30,544 nucleotides of DNA from Colimorpha sp045597945 (lineage in GTDB: Bacteria; Bacteroidota; Bacteroidia; Bacteroidales; P3). The translations under genes were made by a program, and so were the position numbers. The notes under the pieces are model-generated. The model ran no database searches. It was not told the DNA's origin and worked only from the letters and a program-made list of their open reading frames with translations. Location of the stretch: assembly GCA_045597945.1 (NCBI GenBank), contig JAZLLD010000038.1, positions 1 to 30,544 of the forward strand, written 5' to 3'. Shown piece by piece: positions 16,141 to 23,705 of this stretch (positions are counted from its first letter, which is position 1; the number at the start of each line of letters is the position of its first letter).

Positions 16141-16632
16141 ATGAAGAAAACAATTCTGCTTTTACTGGCCGCTATGGCTCTGTGTTTCTCCAGCTGTGAG
16201 GATATCACCGGCTCCGACAACATCGGCAACAACACCCTCACTATCGGCGATAAGACTTATCAGCTCGACACCTTCTATGATCCTCCTGTGGATGGCAAAT
16301 GGGACCCCCATGCCTATGATGTAACCAACGGCACCACGGGCGATAATGTGTTCATCCTCACTGAGGTTAATGAGAGCATGTTCAACAAGACCTATGACCT
16401 CACCAAGCACTCCTCTAATCTGGTTTATTCCATCTGGATCCGCGCCTTCAATGACAATTTCGATGGTGGCGCTTCCAATTTCAATGATGACCACGACTGC
16501 GACTTCTCTTCCGGCAGCATGACGCTGACCTACAAGAACCGCAACCTCAGAATCGAGATTGACGCCGTGCTGGCCGATGGCCGCAACCTCAAACTGGACA
16601 TGACCGTGACCCCCAACGACATGATTCAGTAG
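16141..16632 (+). CDS. Small lipoprotein, unknown function (second of a tandem pair)
   Basis: 163 residues. The lipobox is CFSSC with Cys19, followed by EDITGSDN. A strand TIGDKTYQLDTFYDPP follows, then FILTEVNESMFNKTYDLT, which parallels CGFDESLIGKTLSLA in the preceding gene, and a C-terminal hairpin FSSGSMTLTYKNRNLRIEIDAVL. The parallel order of these segments in two adjacent proteins of equal length supports duplication. The gap to the first gene is 33 bp and a strong terminator follows 28 bp after the stop, so the pair is a self-contained transcription unit. The role is unknown; a lipocalin-like or adhesin-accessory fold is only a guess. Confidence 0.8.
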   Translation: MKKTILLLLAAMALCFSSCEDITGSDNIGNNTLTIGDKTYQLDTFYDPPVDGKWDPHAYDVTNGTTGDNVFILTEVNESMFNKTYDLTKHSSNLVYSIWIRAFNDNFDGGASNFNDDHDCDFSSGSMTLTYKNRNLRIEIDAVLADGRNLKLDMTVTPNDMIQ

Positions 16633-16659
16633 CTTTTGGGCCTAGGCTCTTAGCCTAAT

Positions 16660-16694
16660 AAAGGGGTTGAAGAAATCAGTTCTTCAACCCCTTT
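16660..16694 (+). terminator. Intrinsic terminator of the lipoprotein pair
   Basis: A perfect 15-bp stem, AAAGGGGTTGAAGAA and TTCTTCAACCCCTTT, encloses a 5-nt loop (ATCAG). The 3' arm ends in TTT and is followed by GTTGT. It lies 28 bp after the stop at 16632. The A/T ends make it partly bidirectional. Confidence 0.8.
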
Positions 16695-16809
16695 GTTGTA
16701 TTCTGTCATCAAATTCGCCCACCGGTTTCATTAGGTTTGGGTCCAGTCCCCGGCTCTTGTCTTCCAAACCAATCCCCGATTCCCACCGCCAACTCCGCAG
16801 TAGCCCCGC

Positions 16810-16904
16810 TAGTTTTACCTTATTTATACTATAGTTATACCTTAGTTATTCTATTATATATAGGATAAATATAGTATAAATAAGGTATAAATATAGGATA
16901 AGGA
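16810..16904. repeat. Head-to-head 11-bp arrays, four plus four units
   Basis: Right half, starting at 16861, 16872, 16883 and 16894: TAGGATAAATA, TAGTATAAATA, AGGTATAAATA, TAGGATAAGGA. Left half, starting at 16810, 16821, 16832 and 16843: TAGTTTTACCT, TATTTATACTA, TAGTTATACCT, TAGTTATTCTA. The reverse complements of the left units follow the same loose consensus as the right units, and one is identical (TAGTATAAATA). A 7-bp centre (TTATATA, 16854-16860) separates the halves. The result is an 18-bp perfect inverted repeat (16816-16833 with 16870-16887) inside a longer imperfect one. The 11-bp period excludes a coding repeat. Confidence 0.85.
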
Positions 16905-16994
16905 ACGGGCCTAGGGCGGGTTTAGTGGTGGTTTTTGGAGGTTTTGAGGGTGCGGAAAAGTAAGGCCTTGGTGGCGGAAAATGGCGGCGGAGAT

Positions 16995-17036
16995 AAAAAA
17001 AGAACTCCCTGCCGGTTGGGTGGGGCAGGGAGTTCT
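16995..17036 (-). terminator. Intrinsic terminator of the GlmM-like gene
   Basis: Read on the minus strand, a perfect 13-bp stem (AGAACTCCCTGCC and its complement, at 17024-17036 and 17001-17013) with a 10-nt loop is followed by a run of seven T (A at 16995-17001 on the plus strand). It lies about 20 bp after the stop codon at 17055. Confidence 0.85.
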
Positions 17037-17054
17037 GAGGGATGATATTGTCGT

Positions 17055-18440
<1,386 letters not shown>

Positions 18441-18551
18441 ATTCTATTGTTTTATTTTTATTATTTTTTTGTTTAACGCAGTTTTGTTTTTTTTATTGCT
18501 TTGTGTGTGTTTTTTATTTTTGTATGAAATGTTCTGAAATGGTTTGGAGAT

Positions 18552-18587
18552 AAAAAAACACCCCCAAGGTGTGGCCTTGGAGGTGTT
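18552..18587 (-). terminator. Intrinsic terminator of the Cthe_2159-like gene
   Basis: On the minus strand AACACCTCCAAGG pairs with CCTTGGGGGTGTT across a 5-nt loop, 12 of 13 positions matching, and is followed by a T-tract (A at 18552-18558 on the plus strand). It begins about 20 bp after the stop codon at 18607 and separates this unit from the GlmM-like gene. Confidence 0.85.
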
Positions 18588-18606
18588 GTGAATTATTGGT
18601 TGTCAA

Positions 18607-21027
18607 TTATCTGGCAGTTACAGAACTGCTACTGCCGGAAGTGGTGTAGACGGGGTTGTCGTAGAGGCCGTGCCACTGATAACCGCTGGTGATGGTGATA
18701 GTGGTGTAGAGGTCGTAGGCTGTGCCGGCAGTGAGCAGGGGCGAGCAGACCACGAGGCCGCCACGGTTGCTGCCACCGCCTCCTGGAGGAGGTTTGGTGC
18801 CGGTCTCAAAACCGCTGCCGTTGACCACGGGGGCTTTGAAAATGACTATGTCGTCGTTGCCATATTTGAGGGCAAAGCCATTGTTGATGTTGGTCGTAGA
18901 GGGCAGGGTGATGTAGGGCTGGGCGCTGCCGGTGGTGGGGGAGTCCCAGGCACCCATGGAACCTTTGCTGATGATGGTGCCGCCGGTGATAAGGAAGTGG
19001 CCGCCGGCATCGGTGCTGGCGTCAACACCCATCTCGCGGTCGGAAAGGGCGATGATGGTGCCGCCATTGATATAGGTGTAAGTGCCGTTGTTGTCAATGG
19101 CATCATTGCCACGGGAATAGGCCCAGATTTTGCCCCCGTTGACAGTGAGGCCGGTGCCAGAGTTGATGGCGTCGTCATAAGAGTTTGCCTCAATGATACC
19201 ACCGTCAACAACCATGTTGGCTTTGGTTTCGATAGCCTCGGCAGTGGGGTCGCCGCTGGGCTGGGAACAATAGGACATGAGGTGGCCGCTGTAGATGTGT
19301 ATGTTGCCTTCAATCTTCACGCCCTTGGGCAGGCCTTTCCAATAGTCGGCCGAGCTGCCGCCAGGACCGCCGCCACCGGGGAAACCGCCGCCGGAAGAGG
19401 AAGCATTGACTGGGTTGCCGCTGGTGGTGACGCTGACTGTAAGAAGTTCGTCGTCAGCATTTTCTTCGCCAAAGATAAATTGACCATTGCCCGCAATGCC
19501 ACGGCCGCCGAGACCGGTGCTGGAGCCAAAGAAAGTGCCCTGACTGAAGATGATGTCGCCATCGGCTTTGAGGCACGCTGCCGAGAAACCGTCGGTGCAG
19601 TTGGTGCCGGTGCCTATAGTGGTGAAACCGTTGGCAGAAGTGGCAACCGTGATGTTGCCGCCAAGCTGGGTGTAGGTGCCGTCGCAGGTGATACCGCGAC
19701 CGCCGGCATTGATGGTGATTTGGCCGCCGGAAATGGTGATGTTGCTGTCGGCTTTCAGACAAGTGGAACTATAGTCGTCATAGATGCCGTCGGCATTCAT
19801 ATATTTCTGACACTCACCAGTTGCGGTGAGGTTGAGGGTGCCGCCGGAGATGAGAATGTCCATGTCGGAAGAGATAGCCTTGCCGCCGGCATTGGTCTCG
19901 GGACAGACAACGGTGAGCAGACCATTGGCCATGACAAAATCGCTGCCGGTCTTGATGCCGGTGCAGTAGGAGGGTTCGTAGCCAAGGCCAACCTGGGTGA
20001 GGGCAATGGCACCTAATGCGTTGACGGTGGTGTTGCCGCCCAAGATTGTCAGGGTCTGTTTGGTCTTGATGCCTTTGGACTGATTGCCGCTGACGGTGAC
20101 GTTGATGGTGCCGCCGTTGATGGTGATGGTGCTGTCGCAGCCGAGGCCTTTCACATCGTCGGAAGCACAATTGATGGTGATGTGTCCGCCGGAAATGCTG
20201 ATGTAGCCTTTGTCGCCATCGATGCCGTCGCCGAGGCTGTTGACGTTGACTGTGCCGCCACTCATGACAAAGTCGTCAACATTGAATCCGTCTTTCTGGG
20301 CAGTAAGAATATTGATATTGCCGCTTTTGATTTCGGTGCTGCCACTGCTCTGGATGCCGTGTTTGGCAAGGCCGGAGACGTTGAGCACGCCATTGCCGCG
20401 GAATTCGAATTTGCCTTTACTCTGCAATGCACCTTTGTCGGCACTTGCCGTGCCGTCGCTAATTGTGTTAGAACTAGTGGTGTAAACCATGCAACGCTTG
20501 TCGCTCAAGACGTTGATTGCGGCACAGGAAGGACTGGTGAGCTGCAGATTATCGAGGTTGAGGATGAACTTCTTGGCGGTAGTGAATGTGATGCTGCCGT
20601 TGCTGCTGGTACCACGAAGCTGATAGGTGAGGTCGGCCTCGGTAGAAGTGGAGTTGACAGCCACTGAACCTCCGTCGTGGGTGATGGTGACATCGGTATA
20701 GGGGTTTTGAATGTCAACGTTTTCGCCATCCCAAGTGATGATAACACCTTGCGAGAAGTCAATGTCCAGGGTGTCGGTGGCTATATCGTTGAAAGTGATG
20801 TTATCAAACATCCACATTGGCTCACTCCAAGTGTTGCCGTTTTGGTTGAAAATCACTCGAGTGTCCGTGGTATGATTGTCGTAGGAAAAAGTCAGTCGAA
20901 TGGTATCGTCTGTTGTTGCGGTGCGGTTGGGTAGATTGTCTAGGAAATGGAATTGAACATCCTTCACCTGTGCTCTGGTTACCAAGGCTAGAAGCAGAAA
21001 TATGCACACTGATAATATTCGTTTCAT
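18607..21027 (-). CDS. Secreted beta-helical carbohydrate-binding protein (Cthe_2159 / DUF4353 family)
   Basis: 806 residues with a signal peptide (MKRILSVCIFLLLALVTRAQ). After an N-terminal region, the sequence is built of many short repeats of the form I-S/N-G-G-T/x-I-x-V/I-N (SGGTVNVNSLGDGIDGDKG, ISGGHITINCASDDVKG, INGGTINVTVSGNQSKGIK), the pattern of a right-handed parallel beta-helix. Asp/Gly turns (DGIDGD, DDAINSGTG, GNDAIDNNG) are plausible Ca2+ sites. This matches the Cthe_2159 family, whose founding member binds cellulose and acidic polysaccharides. Glycine-rich linkers occur near residues 545-560 and 742-752. The C-terminus lacks an obvious T9SS module, although the gene 5 bp upstream encodes one. 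Binding, lyase or adhesin roles are all possible. Confidence 0.82.
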   Translation of the reverse strand: MKRILSVCIFLLLALVTRAQVKDVQFHFLDNLPNRTATTDDTIRLTFSYDNHTTDTRVIFNQNGNTWSEPMWMFDNITFNDIATDTLDIDFSQGVIITWDGENVDIQNPYTDVTITHDGGSVAVNSTSTEADLTYQLRGTSSNGSITFTTAKKFILNLDNLQLTSPSCAAINVLSDKRCMVYTTSSNTISDGTASADKGALQSKGKFEFRGNGVLNVSGLAKHGIQSSGSTEIKSGNINILTAQKDGFNVDDFVMSGGTVNVNSLGDGIDGDKGYISISGGHITINCASDDVKGLGCDSTITINGGTINVTVSGNQSKGIKTKQTLTILGGNTTVNALGAIALTQVGLGYEPSYCTGIKTGSDFVMANGLLTVVCPETNAGGKAISSDMDILISGGTLNLTATGECQKYMNADGIYDDYSSTCLKADSNITISGGQITINAGGRGITCDGTYTQLGGNITVATSANGFTTIGTGTNCTDGFSAACLKADGDIIFSQGTFFGSSTGLGGRGIAGNGQFIFGEENADDELLTVSVTTSGNPVNASSSGGGFPGGGGPGGSSADYWKGLPKGVKIEGNIHIYSGHLMSYCSQPSGDPTAEAIETKANMVVDGGIIEANSYDDAINSGTGLTVNGGKIWAYSRGNDAIDNNGTYTYINGGTIIALSDREMGVDASTDAGGHFLITGGTIISKGSMGAWDSPTTGSAQPYITLPSTTNINNGFALKYGNDDIVIFKAPVVNGSGFETGTKPPPGGGGSNRGGLVVCSPLLTAGTAYDLYTTITITSGYQWHGLYDNPVYTTSGSSSSVTAR

Positions 21028-21032
21028 ATTTA

Positions 21033-21524
21033 TTATAGTTTTGAGAGTTTAACGGTGTGCGAGCCGATGCGCACAAAATATAATCCGTTGGACAGATGGC
21101 TGATGTTGACTAAATCGCCGTCGTGACACAACTGCTCCATCATTTTTACGCCCGTGATGGAAAATACCGACACCATCTCGGCTTTTGAACCAATGCCTTG
21201 AATGGCCACGGAGCCCTGGGCGGGGTTTGGATACAGCGTGATGGGGGTAGTCTCCAGCGGGTTGTTGATGCTTTCAATGCTGTAGTTGAAGTGCAGGTTG
21301 GCTACCTCGTCGATGTTGAAAGTAGTGTAGTCAGCGGTTGAAGCATTCTCTTTAATAAGGATTTGATTTCCAATAAAAAGCACTTCGCCGCTGTGAGCCA
21401 TCGGAATCACGTTAGTGGAGCCGTCGATCTTGTCAACAGCCACCGAGAACGAGCTTTGCGCATGACAGATGTTTCCTAGAAACAAGAGTGCGCCAATTGT
21501 TAATAATGATAATTTTGTTTTCAT
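21033..21524 (-). CDS. Small T9SS type A sorting-domain protein
   Basis: 163 residues. A signal peptide ends NICHAQ (about residue 23). Residues 24-90 form a short domain of the kind often found before sorting signals (VLFIGNQILIKEN, TTFNIDEVANLHF). Residues 95-163 are a typical T9SS type A C-terminal domain: ITLYPNPAQGSVAIQG, MVSVFSITGVKMME, LVNISHLSNGLYFVRIG, ending HTVKLSKL. Such domains direct secretion across the outer membrane and surface attachment. The protein is hardly more than a sorting domain with a short passenger. It is transcribed just ahead of the Cthe_2159-like gene with a 5-bp gap, which suggests joint function. Confidence 0.85.
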   Translation of the reverse strand: MKTKLSLLTIGALLFLGNICHAQSSFSVAVDKIDGSTNVIPMAHSGEVLFIGNQILIKENASTADYTTFNIDEVANLHFNYSIESINNPLETTPITLYPNPAQGSVAIQGIGSKAEMVSVFSITGVKMMEQLCHDGDLVNISHLSNGLYFVRIGSHTVKLSKL

Positions 21525-22002
21525 AAAAATGAGATATTTTTTTTATTTTTGTATTCGTTAAGTTTGGAAAATTGCGAACTGGTTAAAATATTTTTTTTAT
21601 TAATTCGATTTGGACCTTCTAAATGGGCAGTACTAAGGTTGGCGACCGAAGCGGAATTTTTCTATCCGTCGGCCTTTGCTGTTTGGTCGATGTCCAGAGT
21701 TGTAATCTTGGATTTCAAGGTTGGTTTGGTATAGAATAGTTGATTGGCAATAAGTTGTACACCAGTCTGCTAAGTGGTTATTGGTAAGGCTGGGTAGTGC
21801 TGTCGGCTATATGTGTGGCCAGGGAGATTTGTTCATGGCAGATGCTGCCTCAAAATAGGATTAAGGCTATGGTTGAAATGGGTTGTTTTTTGATCAAGAA
21901 AATAAAGATTTCTCATGCTTCTGTGTTGATTGAATTCGGTGATGTACAAACACCATATTCTTAAAAAAGTGGCAAAAAAAAGTTTTTTGGCGGGGCTGTG
22001 GA

Positions 22003-22092
22003 TGCGGTGAAATTGCGGTGCGCTGAAGTGGTGTTGGAGCGGAGTCACACTGGAGCTTCAGCGAAGGAAGAGCGAAGGAATAGCGAGCCTAT
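22003..22092. repeat. 11-bp periodic array, AGCGAAG and TGCGGTG cores
   Basis: TGCGGTG at 22003 and 22014 is 11 bp apart. AGCGAAGGAAG (22060), AGCGAAGGAAT (22071) and AGCGAGCCTAT (22082) continue with an 11-bp step. Between them, weaker units with a G-Y-G-G core occur at 22028, 22039 and 22050 (GTGG, GCGG, CTGG), again 11 bp apart. The 18-bp block AGCGAAGGAAGAGCGAAG (22060-22077) is the exact reverse complement of 1179-1196. The array ends 24 bp before the -33 region of the kinase promoter. Confidence 0.75.
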
Positions 22093-22116
22093 CGAGTGTG
22101 AAAAATTGAAAAAAAA

Positions 22117-22147
22117 TGTGATGGCTCAATTTTTTTTCGTATATTTG
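22117..22147 (+). promoter_or_regulatory. Bacteroidetes promoter for the kinase-kdsB unit
   Basis: TATATTTG at 22140-22147 is a perfect -7 match, with TGTG at 22117-22120 (three of four bases of the -33 element) and a 19-bp spacer. It lies 72 bp upstream of the ATG at 22220, leaving a leader of roughly 60 nt. Confidence 0.6.
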
Positions 22148-22219
22148 CATTTTTAAAGATAATATATTAAAGTTATTATTCTTTTGTGTGACAAAAGGAT
22201 AGGAAAATTTGGAGTTGTT

Positions 22220-22837
22220 ATGCACATTGCTATTGCAGGAAATATCGGTTCGGGAAAGACCTCATTGACACAGATGTTGGCTCGTCATTACGGCTACAGA
22301 CCCATTTTTGAGTCTACTGAGTCAAACCCGTATATCAACAGCTTTTATGAGGATATGCGCCGCTGGTCGTTCAATATCCAAATTTACTATCTGCATACCC
22401 GCACACGCCAGTTGCTGGACATTCAGAAGGAGAGCAAGAACATCATCCAGGACCGCACACTGTATGAGGATGCCTACATCTTCACACCCAACCTTCATGC
22501 CATGGGGCTGATGAACACCCGCGATTTCGACAACTACCAGCATACTTTTGATTTGGTGTCGTCGTTCCTCCAGCCGCCAGATTTGCTCATCTATCTGCGT
22601 GCCGATGTGCCGACGCTGATTCGCAACATCCAGAGCCGCGGCCGCGAGTATGAGAACAGCATTCGCCTCGACTATCTGACCGGGCTGAACAAGCGCTACG
22701 AGGACTGGATTGAGAAGTATCACCGTGGCAAGCTGATCATCGTGGATCTTGGCAAGTTGGATTTCGTGAAACGTGAGGAGGATCTGGGCGTGGTATACAA
22801 TATGATTGATGCCGAAATCAACTCGCTCTTTAATTAA
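22220..22837 (+). CDS. Deoxynucleoside kinase
   Basis: 205 residues from the ATG at 22220; an upstream TTG at 22184 would add twelve poorly supported residues before the P-loop strand. The Walker A motif is GNIGSGKT (residues 7-14). The catalytic Glu region follows (ESTESNPY), then the DRS/DRT motif QDRTLYEDAYIF and a LID-type arginine segment RGREYE. This is the dNK family (deoxyadenosine/deoxyguanosine/deoxycytidine kinases), which phosphorylates salvaged deoxynucleosides using ATP. Base preference cannot be read from the sequence. It leads a unit with kdsB 30 bp downstream. Confidence 0.9.
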   Translation: MHIAIAGNIGSGKTSLTQMLARHYGYRPIFESTESNPYINSFYEDMRRWSFNIQIYYLHTRTRQLLDIQKESKNIIQDRTLYEDAYIFTPNLHAMGLMNTRDFDNYQHTFDLVSSFLQPPDLLIYLRADVPTLIRNIQSRGREYENSIRLDYLTGLNKRYEDWIEKYHRGKLIIVDLGKLDFVKREEDLGVVYNMIDAEINSLFN

Positions 22838-22867
22838 ACAATAATTGATAATAAAACAAGACATAGA

Positions 22868-23635
22868 ATGAAAGTTTTAGCTGTCATACCTGCGCGTTAC
22901 GCATCCACCCGCTTCCCGGGCAAGCCTTTGGCTAAGCTGGGTGGCAAGCCCATTATACAATGGGTGTGGGAGAATGTGTCTCGGACTGCGGGTGTGGCCG
23001 ATGCCGTGGTGGCCACCGATGATGAGCGCATCATGGAGGCTGTTGAGCGTTTTGGCGGTCGTGCCATGATGACCAGCAACACCCACCGTAGCGGTACGGA
23101 CCGCTGTGGAGAGGTGCTGCGCAAGATGGAGTCGGCCGGAGCTAGCTACGATGTGGTGATAAATGTGCAGGGCGACGAGCCTTTCACCAAGCAGAGCCAG
23201 CTGCAGCGCCTGGCAGACTGTTTTGCCGATGCCGGCACTCAGATTGCCACGCTGAAGACCGAGATCCGCTCGGCAGAAGAACTTCTTTCGCCCAACAATG
23301 TGAAGGTGATTTGCAATGCCGAAGGCCGCGCCATCTATTTCAGCCGCCAGCCTATTCCTTATCTGCGCGGTGTGGACCAGGGCGAATGGCTGGAGAAGCA
23401 GAAATACTTCAAGCATGTGGGCATCTATGCCTTCAGGACCGAGGTGCTGAAGAAAGTAGTGGGACTGCCGCAGTCGCCGCTGGAAGTGAGCGAGAGCCTG
23501 GAGCAGTTGCGCTGGCTGGAGAATGGCTATGCCATCAGTGTGAGAGAGACCGAGCAGGCCAATATTGGCATCGACACTCCCGAGGATTTGGCCAAAGCCG
23601 AGCAGCTTCTGAGCCAGGCGAATGGGAGAATTTGA
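22868..23635 (+). CDS. kdsB: 3-deoxy-manno-octulosonate cytidylyltransferase (CMP-Kdo synthetase)
   Basis: 255 residues, full length. Signatures: the nucleotide-binding N-terminus VIPARYASTRFPGKPLAKLGG, VVATDDERI, the metal and CTP segment VINVQGDEPF, HVGIYAFRTEVL, LEVSESLEQLRWLENGY, and GIDTPEDL near the end. The enzyme activates Kdo with CTP to CMP-Kdo, an essential step for the inner core of LPS, in the cytosol. It lies 30 bp after the deoxynucleoside kinase gene and 70 bp before the HU/SPOR gene. Confidence 0.96.
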   Translation: MKVLAVIPARYASTRFPGKPLAKLGGKPIIQWVWENVSRTAGVADAVVATDDERIMEAVERFGGRAMMTSNTHRSGTDRCGEVLRKMESAGASYDVVINVQGDEPFTKQSQLQRLADCFADAGTQIATLKTEIRSAEELLSPNNVKVICNAEGRAIYFSRQPIPYLRGVDQGEWLEKQKYFKHVGIYAFRTEVLKKVVGLPQSPLEVSESLEQLRWLENGYAISVRETEQANIGIDTPEDLAKAEQLLSQANGRI

Positions 23636-23705
23636 TTGAAATAATTAAGCACGAACAAATACATAATAATAGTAAGTATATATAAATTGATAAAAATACA
23701 CACCT

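Larger units (their letters stand above)
16633..17054. other. Convergent intergenic region with two terminators and an 11-bp array
   Basis: About 420 bp between the lipoprotein pair (plus) and the GlmM-like gene (minus), both of which end here. It holds a terminator for each side (16660-16694 and 16995-17036) and between them an AT-rich inverted array (16810-16904). A small hairpin, TAGGCT-CTT-AGCCTA (16643-16657), sits just before the left terminator. The array is flanked by C-rich sequence on the left (about 16745-16808) and G-rich sequence on the right (about 16905-16990), so the whole region is roughly mirror-complementary in composition. Confidence 0.7.
21525..22219. other. Divergent intergenic region, mostly unexplained
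   Basis: About 695 bp between the T9SS protein gene (minus) and the deoxynucleoside kinase gene (plus). The right end carries an 11-bp array (22003-22092) and the kinase promoter (22117-22147). The middle (about 21600-21960) has mixed composition with no convincing gene; short frames (61 codons at 21549 plus, 71 codons at 21833 minus) show no signal peptide or family, and the second runs into the repeat array. At about 21965-21990 there are A- and T-tracts around GGC (GTGGC-A8-G-T6-GGC). No clear promoter for the T9SS gene was found. A decayed gene cannot be excluded. Confidence 0.55.

Noticed and set aside
18670..20016. 448-codon plus-strand frame across the Cthe_2159-like gene
   Set aside because: It arises from the repetitive beta-helix coding sequence on the other strand and has no signal peptide or family signature.
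21833..22048. 71-codon minus-strand frame in the divergent intergenic region
   Set aside because: It starts inside the 11-bp periodic region, crosses A/T tracts and has no recognisable domain; a decayed gene remains possible but cannot be supported.
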